Assembly: GCA_021018995.1 (NCBI GenBank)
Contig: CM037588.1
Coordinates: 36,949,000 to 37,012,999 of the forward strand
Origin: Chloranthus sessilifolius
Taxonomy: Eukaryota; Streptophyta; Magnoliopsida; Chloranthales; Chloranthaceae
Direction of reading: 5' to 3'
Length of the DNA stretch: 64,000 nt
In this document: in pieces, positions 32,691 to 43,794 of the stretch
Layout: each line of letters opens with the position of its first letter
Numbering within the stretch: the first letter of the stretch is position 1
Notes under the pieces: generated by a model
Seen by the model: the letters and a program-made list of their open reading frames with translations, nothing else
Told to the model about the DNA's origin: nothing
Databases searched by the model: none
Position numbers and translations under genes: made by a program

Positions 32691-35235
32691 CTAATCATCT
32701 GACTCCTCTTCAACCTCAGGTGGATCTTTTAGTCCTTTACCCTTTTCTACCTTCCGAGCAATAGCAGTGGATTGGGACCTTGTGGAGGAAGGTTTTCTAG
32801 TCGTGGATGTGGTTTTCTTTGGAGGGGGTGGCTTTGGCTTGGAAGGGGGCTCCTTGAATTTGATGCCAGGCTAGACTTTGCTAAGCTCCTATGGTTGAGG
32901 AGTTGTTTCCAAGGGAGGTGCATCAGGGTTTAATTCTTTGAAAATAGCCGCAGCTACCTCCCTGCCACTCTTTTTAGTTAAGTTCTTTTGCATGGCTGCA
33001 ATAGTCAGCCCATACTCATGAGCTTTGTCCTGTGCTACTCTCAGCTGTGCCTGCAGGGCCTTTATCACATCCTCCTGGCCCTCAGCTCTATTCTTCTCCT
33101 GATTGTATTGCACCATAATTTCCTGCCAACCCTTCTTTATATCTTTTTTCTCTAACTTGTAAGTGACTTGCAGAAATTTGATGTGGTCAAGCAGAGGCTG
33201 CCTCACAGTGGTTCACAGGTCAGCCATTCCTCTAAGTACATCTCTCTTAATATAGGCATTGGCTTGCATGGCCCCGAGGAGAGCAAGGTAGGGAGGTGGG
33301 GGATTAAGGGAAGCAGGTAGGACGGACTGATCAGCAGGGGGAGTAGGGCCATCCAGTTGTGGAGGGGAAATGGATGATGGCATGGGTGGGTAGAAGTAAA
33401 GGGAATGGGCTGGGGAAATTCAACCTCAGGAGTAGGGTAAGTTTGGGTGGAGGCAGTGGTAAAGGTAGGGAGAGGAACTTCAGGGATAGGTTTAGCCAAT
33501 TGTAAGGGTTGTGGGGATATGGATGGGTAAAGGGATATCTGGCTTTTGGGATGGTTGGGTTAAAATTTGCAAAGTGGAAGGAATGGAGGCTTGGTTTAGG
33601 AGTGTGGAGTTCATGGCTTGAAGTGTGGCCTCAATTGATGATTGGGTTGTGGTGTTGGCCATCACTTGGGATTGGAGGGCAAGTAAAAGGTTGAGGATAT
33701 GGGTAAAGGGTCAGGTGTGATAGGGGTTGTGGGTTAGATTGGTGGAATTGGTTGGAATGGGGAGTGAAGGTAAGATAGGGATTGGGTCAATGGTAAAAGG
33801 AATGGATAGGGGTGTTGATGTGGTGATGGTGAAAAAAGAAGTTGAGGTGCTGGGAGGTATGGAAACTGGAATGGAAGGTAGGGAAACTAATATGGATGGT
33901 GTGATAGAAAGGTGGGATGGTGAGGTTGGCCCTCTCAGAGCTGACAGAGGATACAACTGGGACAAATGGAGGCACAAATGGAGGAGTCGCAGATGGGAGC
34001 AAAGGTTCAAAGGGGATTGCTGCAGAAGTTTCAGGTGGAGGTGTGGAGGTAGTGACAGCTGTAGGGTGAGGCTCTGAGCTCACAGAAGCAAATGGGGTTG
34101 TAGGTGGAGCTTCTACCTCAATATCTTCACTAGACTTGTTTTTACTCTTGCCAATGAGGGTCCTACTGGCAGACCAGGCCCACTTCCCAAAAACTTTAGG
34201 GATCACCTTTACCATTGGCTCATCTACTTTGATCACAAAATCCTTTCTATTTAGCAAGGCAGTGATGAGTCTGCTGTATGGGGGCCTAGGTAGGGCTTGT
34301 ACTCTCCTAATTTTATCATGTACATCCGCCATTGCATAAAAAATTAATTTTGCAGTATTCATAAACTGGCCCTTGGAGAAGAAATATAGGGCATCCACTA
34401 TTAGTGCTCTCTCCTGTTGGTGCCCACTCACATAGATATTCTTCCTCAAAATGGAGTCAAAGAAGATCATGCTGGGATACAAATCTCTTCTCATGATTGA
34501 GTCGCCAAACCCCACAATGCCTTGAGTGAGGTGCCTGGCCATTGCTTTGAAAGAGACATTCTCAGGTTCAGCCAGGCCATAGACTGGATCAAAAATAGAA
34601 GGGACCCCCAATGCTATCCTAATATCTCTCTAATCCACCATCTCCACATGATCAATTAAAATTACAAGGCAGGGCTCAAGTGAATTTGGCTTGGTTTGTT
34701 TCCTGAGATTCTGATACCACAACATAACTAGCCTTGGGTAAGATTTTTCATTCAGTGGGATCAACATGGGTGTCAGGCCTGCCTTCACCAAATAATTCAA
34801 AGTATTCGGGCACTCCTCTACCATAGAGAAATAGGGGGTGTCAAAAATAGTCTCTGGGATCAGACCTAATGCATCCACAAATTCATTGGGTGTGGATCTG
34901 AGCAAATGGACTTCAGGTTCCAATTCAGGGTTAGGCTCAGCCTCAAGAATTTCAGGCATAGGAATTTCTACCTCAGGGACCTCCTCAACGAGTTCTTCGC
35001 TGGTTTGGGACCTCTTTGATTTCTTAGCCTTCCTGGACTACACAGTTTTCTTAGCTTGGTCCATAACCAGCTTTCTCTTTGTAGGTGGGGATTCCGTGGG
35101 TTGTGTGGTGCGCCTACTAGACTTCCTAGTGGCTGTAGTGGTGGATTTAGAAGGTACCTTGAAGTGATTAGCCAGGGTATCCTCTTGACCCACCATCAAA
35201 AATTCAATTTTCATAAATTCAAATTCAGTAGCCAC
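32691..35235 (-). pseudogene. Long ORF3 (post-pol, plant-transposon-protein type) of Ath-3
   Basis: Starts at 35235 with MATEFEFMKIEFLMVGQED and a Lys/Ser/Thr-rich N-terminus. A conserved core follows (34959-34100): FDTPYFSMVEECPNTLNYLV, RLVMLWYQNLRKQ, then GFGDSIMRRDLYPSMIFFDS and GHQQERALIVDALYFFSKGQ. This resembles the 'putative plant transposon protein' domain that often follows pol in Athila elements. Then comes a Pro/Ser/Thr-rich middle, a coiled-coil-like segment (33206-32960, TYKLEKKDIKKGWQEIMVQY) and a basic C-terminus ending EEESDD at 32691. A few stops break it (near 35040, 34630 and 32874). Function unknown; no obvious membrane span. Confidence 0.7.
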
Positions 35236-36258
35236 ACCAACTTCTTTGAGTTGCTCAAATTACCCACACCAATTGGAAATTGAAGAGTCAAACTTAGAAA
35301 TCAAAAAGTGGAGATGAAGAACTTACCAATAGGAAACTAGGATTTCTCAGATCATGCTATGCACGGTAACAAATCAACTCAGAATAGGTGCACAATGTAG
35401 CCCTGAAGAAATTAAAGCAATTAGAGTAGGGGCAAAGTGTTTAGAGTGGCAACCAGTGGGGTAGAGAGAGAAAAAGAGAAATGGAAAAATCACCAGAGCA
35501 AACTTAAAGTGCAAAGAGAAGATGTCGAATGGCAAAAATGAAGTTGTCATTAGGTTTAAAGTAGTGGGAAATGACTTTCGACAAGATTGGGGCAAGGTGT
35601 TAACAGGTTGATGCAACCTGTCGAAGAGTAGAAAGTCAATGATCCTCGCGAGAGGTTCATGCAATCCTGTCGAAGAGTTCAAGTAGACAACAACAATCAT
35701 TCTGAGAGGTTCATAGAACCTCTCGACAGGTTCTTTGAAGTCAATATACCATCCTCTCGGCAGGTTCTAGGCTTCGAAAAAGTTACTTCGGGAGGTTCAT
35801 AGAACCTCTTGATAGGTACCCTGAACCTATCGAGAATTCAACCAAAAGTCTTCAGAGCCTATCGAAATGCTCCTGGATCCTATCGACAACCATTTTTACA
35901 CCTTCAAAACCTATCGAGAATTAGTTCACACCTTTCGACAGCTTCTAGATCTTGTCGAAAAGTAGACTGGGAACTCTCAGAACTTGTCGATATGTTCATA
36001 GAACCTATCGACAGGTTGTATTTTAGTTGAAACAGGCTTGTAATCAATTCCCAGTTCATTTCCCAACAGATTTACCACTCCAACTCAGGTCACTTCACCA
36101 ATTTGACTCATTATCCTACTTGAGGTACAGACACACATGGAAAATTTATGTACAATGCCAAATAGGACTGAAACAAAAAATAAAAAAAATCAGCAAAAAT
36201 AAATAACCAAAGACATAAGTTATTTTACATAGTACACATTTGTTGAAACTCAGTCATG
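35236..36258 (-). promoter_or_regulatory. Spacer upstream of ORF3 in Ath-3, with TCGA words
   Basis: No coding signal. About fifteen TCGA words of the LTR type (CCTGTCGAAG, CCTCTCGACAGG, CCTATCGACAGG) fill 35575-36020, some as hairpins: arms GAGAGGTTC at 35704-35712 and GAACCTCTC at 35716-35724. A weak TATA-like sequence (CTTTAAACC, near 35553-35561) lies between the words and the ORF3 start. Promoter function is inferred from the parallel with the LTR. Confidence 0.45.
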
Positions 36259-36949
36259 TCATGGAGGTTCATGATAGTGGATGGTCAGTACACGCTCCAC
36301 CACATTTTCAAAAACATCACCAAAATCGTCACAAAGATCATTACAATGCAGCAGCTTGGGAAAAGTCTCTTCGACAAGCTCATCCAAAACATCAATTGAA
36401 AAATAATCCTCACCATTCAAATGAGGTGGATGGGCTGCATCATACACATTCAATTTGACTTTCATATTGCCAAAAGTTACCTCCATTTCCCCTAATCTAC
36501 ATTGTATACATGCATTTGTAGTGGCTAAAAATGGCCTACCCAAGATCACAGGGATGGAGGTAGCACACTTGCTTGGTTCCATATCTAACACCAGAAAATC
36601 AGTTGGGTATAAGAATTTAATCAACTCCAACTAACACATCCTCTATAATCCCCATAGGCTTCCTTTCAGATCTGTCTGCTAGTTGTAACACCACATGTGT
36701 GGGCTTCAATTCTCCCAGGCCTAACTTCTCATAAATAGAATATGGAAGGAGGTTTACACTAGCTCCTTGATCGAATAAGGCTTTTTCAATGGTGTGATCC
36801 CCAATGATGCAGGGGATTGTAGGAATTCCAGGGTCTTGAAGCTTGGTTGGAGTTGCAATAGACAACACTTGGTTCACTTTCTCAGCATAAAAGACCTTCT
36901 TGGATAAGTGTATCCTAGACTGTCTTCTGTGGGTGCACAATTCTTTCAA
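36259..36949 (-). pseudogene. Aspartic protease of Ath-3
   Basis: Reads VNQVLSIATPTKLQDPG, DQGASVNLLPYSIYEKLG (DQGAS in place of DLGAS, catalytic Asp kept), GIIEDVLVGVD and VILGRPFLATTNACIQC. A frameshift at about 36620 splits it into two frames. The acidic linker starts (LVEETFPKLLHC) and then ends abruptly in VVERVLTIHYHEPP, which matches the end of the integrase region of other elements. This is the pol deletion junction. Confidence 0.8.
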
Positions 36950-37773
36950 AATTTTGCATAGGCTGGAACTTGTTTGATGGCATCAAGTAAAGGTAAGTTG
37001 ATCTTTACTTGTTTAAAAGTTTCCATCATCTCCTCAACCTTAGCATTTCCCTTGTCAAAAGGAGAAGCTACTTTCAATGCGTTAGGAAATGGCAAATGGG
37101 GAATTGTCCTCCTATTTGCAGCCTTAGTAAGTTCATCAGATTTTTCTTTATTTTTGTTTTCAATTTTTTGTTGGGACACATCACCCCCCTTATTTTTTAT
37201 ATGATGCTCCTGCTGCATATTTTCATTGGTTGTTACTTCATTTTCTGTACTTGACTCATCAGGCTCATTACCAACTTGGTTATCTACCAGCTTCCCACTC
37301 CTCAAGGTAGTGACAGATTTTACTTCTTCATGAGAAGGAGTCTCACCACGCATGTATTGCCCCTTTGGATTGGTCATGGGCTGATTGGGCAGTCTCCCCT
37401 CTTCTCTCCTAGCTAAAGAATCAGATAGCTGACTAAGGTGGTCCTCTATCTTCTTGATGCTTTCACTGTGAGAGTTAACAGTTTGAGATAAAGGGCCTAA
37501 ATTCTGCAGTGAAGCCAGAACTTGCTCTTCAAATATGAGGGACCTAGAGGGTGCTGGGGCTGGTGCACTTTGATGCACAGGTTGAACCATTGGCTGGGCC
37601 ATAGGTCGTTGGTATTGGGGCCTTGGAAAATAATTCTACTGATATGGCTGGGCATTCCTATAAGGCGTGGACTATAGTGGTTGTTGCTGCTGGTTTTAAA
37701 AATTGTCTTGTCTCCACCTCAAGTTGGGGTGGTTTCTCCAATGATAGCCAGTAGTAGGTTGTTGTCCATAGGA
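36946..37773 (-). pseudogene. Gag-PR linker of Ath-3
   Basis: Open for 218 codons (37602-36946). Gln/Pro-rich start MAQPMVQPVHQSAPAPAPS, then FEEQVLASLQNLGPLSQTVN, SDSLARREEGRLPNQPMTNP and VTTLRSGKLVDNQVGNEPDE, followed by a Lys/Glu-rich portion and IPHLPFPNAL. It resembles the linkers of Ath-1, -4 and -5. The upstream part 37603-37773 has stops. Confidence 0.8.
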
Positions 37774-38814
37774 CTAAACAACATTCACATGTTCCATCAT
37801 AAAATCTAGAAATTGGCCAGCTGAGGGACATTTCTCAAGGGAGTGAGTGGGGGACTGGCATATGACACATGCCTCCTCCACTTTAGTAGCCATGGAAGAT
37901 TGTATTGCTCCCATGAGCTTATCAAACTTTTGGGTCAAACTGCCCACTTTCCTCTCCAATTCATTATGTCCACTCACCTCATATATTTTCCCTGTAGTAG
38001 TATTTTCTCTCACCAATCTACGGGTCTCAACATCTCTTGCCCAGGTCTCCCTTTGCATAGAGTTTTCACTGATGATATCAAATAACTCCCAAGCCTCATC
38101 TGTTGTCTTTTAGAGGTATGTACCACCATAAGAGGCATCAACCATATCCCTGCTTTTGGGATCAATTCCTTAATAGAAACTTTGGACAAGTTGCCATTCA
38201 TGAATTTGGTGATGAGGACATTACTTCAAGAGTTCTTTAAATCTATCTCAGGCTTGGTGAAAGTCTTCAGTTGGGGCTTGAGCAAATGAAATAATGCTCT
38301 TCCTCAGCTGACTTATTTTGGACATGGGAAAAAACTTGGCCAAAAACTGACATTGAAGGTCATTCCAGGGCTGAATACTGTTGGTTGGGAGCATTGATAA
38401 CCAAGTTTTGGCTCTATCTTTTAATGAAAAGGGAAAGAGTCTCAACCTGGTTGCTTCCTCCCCCAAACCTATAATATTGAAGGTAGTACACAATCCTAAA
38501 AATTTATCAATATGCTTGTATGAGTCTTATTTGCTCAGGCCATGGTATGAGGGTAACATCTGTATGATAGAAGACTTGATCTCATAGTTCCCTTGGACAA
38601 CAGCGAATTGAATGCAGAAGGGAGAATTGTAAACTCTTGGTGCATTGAATTCCTTTAAAGTCCTAGGTTTCTCACCCATTTCAGAACTATTATAAGCAAC
38701 CACAGGTGTGTGTAAGGGATGCTTGGGTCTAAGAAGTCTTTCAACCTCAAGGTCCAAAGGTGCAATCTCAGGGTTAAGAGATCTCCTCCCAAGCATACAC
38801 ACAATAACAACCAA
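37774..38814 (-). pseudogene. Gag of Ath-3
   Basis: Starts at 38814; the likely native start is the internal MLGRRSLNPEIAPLDLEVER. The core has SSIIQMLPSYHGLSK, then GLGEEATRLRLFPFSLKDRA and MLPTNSIQPWNDLQCQFLAK, with breaks at about 38527 and 38250. The C-terminal part carries ELERKVGSLTQKFDKLMGAI and the CCHC knuckle CVICQSPTHSLEKC. Close homologue of Ath-5 gag. Confidence 0.85.
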
Positions 38815-39115
38815 GTACAGCTCAGATAATCACACCAAAAAGATCAACAAAATAATCACAAAACACACAACTAATTCTATAGATCTATAAAACTACAGAT
38901 CTAGAAATGTAAATAAAGTTAGGGGGTGCAAACTTAAGTAGAGATTGCTCGTCCAACTGGTATGAAGGTCCTGTTAACATCACAGATCTAGATCTGAAAC
39001 AAATATTAAACTACATAAATACTGCAGAAGCAATTCGTCAAACACTTAACAAGCAATTAAAACTATATATCTAGAAATGAGAAAAACTTAGATCTACCAA
39101 GTTAAAAACATAGCT
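38815..39115 (-). other. 5' leader of Ath-3
   Basis: AT-rich, no ORF, between gag and the primer site. Contains several 'agatct' words. Confidence 0.5.
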
Positions 39116-39132
39116 CCTTGGCAGCGGCGCCA
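39116..39132 (-). other. Primer-binding site of Ath-3
   Basis: The sense strand reads TGGCGCCGCTGCCAAGG, the best preserved primer site in the window, of the type usually assigned to tRNA-Asp in Athila elements. Nine bases from the LTR. Confidence 0.85.
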
Positions 39133-39141
39133 AAAACCTAT

Positions 39142-41382
39142 TGTTACAGCCTACCTTGCAATTATTATATGATTAAAAACAACAGATTAGCTTCACAAAC
39201 TATAGCGTGGTTGAACTAAGGTAAGATGCCAGTCCTGCAAGAACCAGGGCTATTGTAGCATGTTTTAAGAGGTAATTAAGGGTATGTCCACAAGGAGCTA
39301 TGGTTCAACTGTAGTAAATCTTTAGATCTGTGATAAATCTGGCACTCTATCCTAATTTAAACTAAACTAAAGCAGGAAAGAGGAGAGGTTCTAGGTTTTT
39401 GTCACTTTTACTACAAACTACAAAAGATAAATGCAAGTGATCCAGATCTAATCAAACACAGAGATAAGGGGAGATATAGAGAAGACAAAAATTCAAAAGG
39501 GTGAGAACAGCAGCCAGGGGTCTTGGTCTCTTACTGAAAATCAAAGGAATCAAAAGCAATGCAGAAGATTGATTTACAACAACCCTCTTTTCTGGCTCCA
39601 AGCTACCCAGGTTCTCCTGGCAGAGGTGAGGTATAAGAATCCAATTTCCACTAATGGATCAAAGCAATCCTGAGGTTAGGATCTGCCCTTCTACTAGATA
39701 CAGTTCATCCCTGAGATTGCTCCAATCTATTGATCTTAATTAGAACACATAAACTATTGCAGATACTATAGATGCCAGGCTACCAGTTCCCCATTTCTGG
39801 CTGGCATCCACAGGAGTATCTAATGCAGGGAAATCAAATATGAAGAAGTGAAATATAGATTAGAATCACCTTTAAAAATCTAATTATATTATAAGCTTAC
39901 AATACTATTATGCCCAGATCTACAATCTATGCAATATACAATCTCTTATAAGCCTCTAAATCTCTAAATTTATAGCTCAAGACCTCACCCTAACTACTGA
40001 AAAGAGTTTAGCCACTCATGATTGGCTAAAGAGAGAAAGGGAGAAGAAGGAAGAAGGAGGGAGAATTTGGAGGGAAAAATGGATCTCGCACTAAGCTTTG
40101 GTTCTCTTAAATTCTGGATGTCTTCAATGTAATTTCTTTAAGCTTTCATACTCTCCTCCTCTATCCTTAGATTCGTTTCAGCCAATCAAAGCCCAAGAGT
40201 ATAATTATATTATTTTGGGCTGCTGATGTGGCCGATTTTTCTTCTAGAGGCTCTTCTCCCATTGGTCCATAGTTAGCAAATGCATGCAAGGCTGTTAGGG
40301 TTTCCAATCATGTATAGTTGAATACCAAAAATACCCTCAAGGGTCACAAACATGCTTTGGGATGCGTGCACAAGCTTTTGCAATTGGCCACTGCTGAAGG
40401 AACACGCTGAGAAGTTGCCAACACGAGTATTGAGAGGTTCAAGGAACCTCTCGACATGTTCTTAGTGTACTTGCTCTTCATTTCAACAAGATCTTCGTGG
40501 CTTTCGACAGGATTGACTAGCTCTCAACATGATCTAGAAACATCTCGAGATGTTGAATTGCACTTGTTGATAGGATTGATGACTCGTCGACAGGATCGAA
40601 AGCTCGTTGCATTGTTCTGCCCATTTCTTCATTCATCCTCTCGACAGGTTATACTAATCCTGTCGACTGGTTATACAACTTAACACTGAGCTCTCGACAG
40701 GTTGGCTCAATCCTTGCGAGAATGAGTTATAGCATTAGGCAAGCTGTCGACAGGTTGAATTGGACTGCTCGACAGGTTCTGCTGAACCTCGCGACAAGTG
40801 TTTAGAACCTCTCGAAAAGTTCCTGTTTCCATCTCCATTCCTCTTGATAGGTTTGCTTATAGAACCTGTCGACAAGTGCTTTAGGACCTCGCGACTGTTT
40901 AGCTCCTGTGTACTGCAACCTCTTGACAGTTACTGCCATCCTCTCAAAAACTTTAGCATTTCTCCTCAGGACCTCTCGACATGTTATAATTGCCCTTCAG
41001 AACTTCTCGGCAACTTCTGGATCTTCTCGAAATCTTAGCTATTTAGGCATCGGATCCTCTCGGCAGCTCAGGCCAACCTCTCAACAGGTTTATCCTTATG
41101 CTTCCATAGCTAGCATAGTCTCACTTCTGATGTTCTTCATTTGTTCAACATCCAGCAACCTCTTGGTGGATTCAATCTTCATTCTTTGCAACTGCACTTG
41201 GTCCCAGGCATTTCCACTTGAGCAGCAAATTGCTTCTTGGGCTCTTTTAAGTGAATATCTGGACTAAGCTTGCAATTCATTGCTTATCTATAAAATACAC
41301 TTAAAACACATTATTAGTCAGCTCAAGGGTCCACCAAAGGTCAAGTTAGGCGGTGAAAAATGGTATTTTTCACTGCTTAACA
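39142..41382 (-). repeat. 5' LTR of Ath-3 (about 2.2 kb)
   Basis: TGTTACAGCC at the U5 end and CTTAACA at the U3 start. Carries the shared U5 block (39234-39300), a TATA-like GTATGAAAG near 40147, the TCGA word array at about 40370-41100, and the terminal hairpin near 41353-41373. Base 41383 begins plus-strand Ath-7 coding sequence. Confidence 0.9.
40370..41100. repeat. TCGA word array in U3 of the Ath-3 5' LTR
   Basis: Counterpart of 29690-30450, with the words in the same order and most CpGs retained. Examples are GAACCTGTCGACAAG, CTGTCGACAGGTTG and CTGCTCGACAGGTT. Some copies have lost CpG by C-to-T change relative to the other LTR. Confidence 0.8.
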
Positions 41383-41799
41383 AGAATTCAGCTCAATGTC
41401 TTTTTCGTAGCCCACCAAATGGACTCCGTTGATGAGGAGTGTTTCTCTGTGGAATATATTGAAGAATTAGTTGAAGAAGGATTGCCGCTAGTTTTGTCTA
41501 AGGATGCTCTTGAAACTGCGATGTGGTATACAAATTTGGGAGAGACTGAATTAAGTTTCAAAGCGACGACATACTTTCTAAATGCCCCTTCCTTTGATTC
41601 TCAACCAAGGATATGGAAGCCACCGATAGAGGCTTTTCCCACCATTTCCAGTGAACCGCTGTTACCTTCAATTAAAAAAGCACCATCCTTAGAATTGGAG
41701 ACACTTCTCGAAACTCTAAAGTACATGTTTCCTGGGCTAAATAAAACTCTCCCAACCATTATATCCTCAATTCTCACCTTAGATCAGGAGAGTAGATAG
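41383..41799 (+). pseudogene. PR-RT linker of Ath-7
   Basis: Reads MDSVDEECFSVEYIEELVEE, GLPLVLSKDALETAM, PRIWKPPIEAFPTISSEPLL and LKYMFPGLNKTLPTIISSIL, the acidic linker between protease and RT. It stops at 41797-41799 just before RT (DQESR then a stop). Confidence 0.75.
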
Positions 41800-42870
41800 T
41801 TGGCCATTCTTACAAAGCATAAGCGTGCTATAGGGTGGACTATTGTTGTTCTAAAAGGGCTTGATCCATCAATTTGTATGCATCGAATTCACATGGAGGA
41901 CAATGCCAAAACTTTTAGAGAAAGCCATCGACAATTAAACCCAAACATGAGGGAAGTAGTGCAAAAAGAAGTAGTTAAGCTATTTGACGTGGGTATTATC
42001 TACCCGATTTCTAATAATGAGTGGGTGAACCCCATTTAGGTAGTCCCAAAGAAATCATGGATTACATTCAAGGAAAATTCAGCTGGTGAATTCATACCAT
42101 TACTCTAAACCATAGGTTGGCGCGTATGTATTGACCACCGAAAGCTGAACTCGATGAACCACAAGGATCACATTCCACTTCTGTTTATTTGATCAAATTT
42201 TGGCAAAGTTTACGAGTCAGGAGTATTTCTATTTCTTGGATGGATATTCAGGGTATAATGAAGTTCCGAGGTATCTGGCAGATTAAGAAAGGATAACTTT
42301 CACATGTCCTTTCAATATGTTTGCATATTACCGCATGCCCTTTGGGTTGGTTATGCAATGCGCTAGTGACGTTCCAAAAGTTCATGATGGCTATCTTTTT
42401 TTATATGATAGATAAGTACCTCGAAGTGTTCATGGATGACTTTTTAGTATTTGGTTGAACATTCAACACTTGTCTAAATCACCTTGCCCTGGTCCTGGAA
42501 AGATATGAGGAAACGAATTTGGTGCCAAGTTGGGAGAAGAGCCATTTTATGGTTCAAGAAGGCATTGTCCTGGGCACATAGTTTCTAAAAGAGGGATAGA
42601 GGTTGACAAATCCAAAATCGATGTTATAGGGAATCTGCCTCCACCAACTTTAATGAAGCAGATCCATTATTTTCTTGGTCATGCTGACTTCTATCGCCGC
42701 TTTATCAAAGACTTTTCCAAAGTCTCGAGACCCCTTTGCCACCTTTTGGCTAACGATGTCACTTTTGACTTTGACAATGCTTGTCTTGAAGAGTTTCAAA
42801 AAATTCGTGCACTTCTCTCCTCATCACCCATCATCCAACCTCCCACCTCCAGATTACTCCTTACCATTTG
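41800..42870 (+). pseudogene. Reverse transcriptase of Ath-7
   Basis: Motifs: AILTKHKRAIGWTIV, HRQLNPNMREVVQKEVVKLF, GWRVCIDHRKLNSMN, the fingers/palm region in broken frames, FMDDFLVFG near 42430 (catalytic FMDD intact), GIEVDKSKIDVIGNLPPPTL and FLGHADFYRRFIKDFSK. A TAG at 42037-42039 replaces Gln before VVPKKS, and several frameshifts lie at 42180-42540. Confidence 0.8.
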
Positions 42871-43199
42871 AAGCTATGAATGATGCTTCCAATTACGCAA
42901 TAGGTGTAGTTCTCAGACAATGTAAAGATAAGGAACCTCACGTAATTTATTACGCGAATCGAACCTTAATCGAAGCTCGATTGAATTATACTACCACTGA
43001 GAAAGAGCTTCTCGTTGTAGTCTTTGCATTGGATAAATTCAGACACTACCTACAGGGAATGAAGATCATTATTTTCTTTGACCATTCTGCACTAAAATAT
43101 TTGCTAACGAAAAAGGATGTCAAACCATGACTAATTCGGTGGATCCTCTTATTGTAGGAATTTAACTTCAAAATCAAAGATAATAAGGGAGTTGAGAAT
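42850..43199 (+). pseudogene. RNase H of Ath-7
   Basis: Reads PDYSLPFEAMNDASNYAIGV (with N for C before DAS), YANRTLIEARLNYTTTEKEL, FALDKFRHYLQG and [18 protein letters not shown], then a stop at 43128. The remaining part continues to [12 protein letters not shown]. Confidence 0.8.
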
Positions 43200-43629
43200 G
43201 TGGTGGCAGACCACTTGTCTAGAATAAAATTTCCAAAAATCGTCAGCGATGAGTGTTTGCGAGATACCTTCCCGGATGAGCAACTTCTTACCATCCAGAC
43301 TGTGGTACCATGGTATGTCAATATAGTGAATTATTTGGCAACAGGTAAAATCCCTCCAAGCTGGTTCAAACAAGACCGATCATTTTCTTTTTGCAAGTAA
43401 ACTTTTATATTTGGGAGGACCCTGACCAGTTTAAAATATTCCTAGAACAAACAATCCGAAATTGTGTTCCTGAAAGTGATACCCATAGTATTCTTCAATT
43501 TTGTCATACTTATGAATGTGGGGCCACTTCGATGGAAAGAAAACAACACCCAATGTATTATAGTAGGGCTTTTATTAACTATCTCAAAATTTTTTTGTGG
43601 CATGTCACCACTATCAAAAGATAGACGCC
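43200..43629 (+). pseudogene. Integrase zinc-finger fragment of Ath-7
   Basis: [15 protein letters not shown], then FPDEQLLTIQTVVPWYVNIV, NFYIWEDPDQFKIFLEQTIR, NCVPESDTHSI, CHTYECG and a final CHHYQK. The catalytic core is missing because the Ath-8 LTR begins at 43630. Confidence 0.75.
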
Positions 43630-43794
43630 TGATCAGTCACATGATTTGCCATTTTATCACCCTTAACTTTGTGATGCTAGACCCCAGTTTCCTACTAATA
43701 AAATGTTGATGTGCAAATATTTAGAACAGTAAGAAGAAAGGAATGAATGTGTTAATCTTTATCAAAATAAATTTAAAAAGTAGTAATAATGATG

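Larger units (their letters stand above)
29002..41382 (-). mobile_element. Ath-3: Athila-like element lacking RT, RNase H and IN
   Basis: The only element here with both LTRs recognisable. Minus-strand order is 5' LTR, primer site, gag, linker, PR, short joint, word spacer, long ORF3, 3' module, polypurine tract and 3' LTR. The protease linker passes directly into the last codons of the integrase region at about 36290, so some 3.5 kb of pol is absent compared with Ath-1 or Ath-4. gag and PR are largely open, and ORF3 is long. The 3' LTR lacks about 505 bases at its U5 end. Beyond the 5' LTR lies Ath-7 in the opposite orientation. Confidence 0.85.
41383..43629 (+). mobile_element. Ath-7: Athila-like pol fragment
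   Basis: Plus-strand PR-RT linker, RT, RNase H and the start of integrase. The 5' part was cut by the Ath-3 LTR, the 3' part by the Ath-8 LTR inside the integrase zinc finger. Its gag and PR were not found on the far side of Ath-3, so further rearrangement followed. Codon sense is related to, but clearly divergent from, Ath-1, -2 and -4. Confidence 0.75.

Noticed and set aside
33727..34077. Open plus-strand frame (116 aa, Met/Gly/Val-rich) over Ath-3 ORF3
   Set aside because: It is the reverse of the Pro/Ser/Thr-rich part of ORF3; composition alone keeps it open.
32691..35235. ORF3 as a true retroviral envelope gene
   Set aside because: No signal peptide, furin-like site or clear membrane span is visible; the core resembles the plant transposon protein domain.
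35570..36020. Inserted solo LTR or MITE in the Ath-3 spacer
   Set aside because: No terminal TG/CA pair, no target duplication and no collinearity with the LTR beyond the words; equivalent spacers lie at the same place in other elements.
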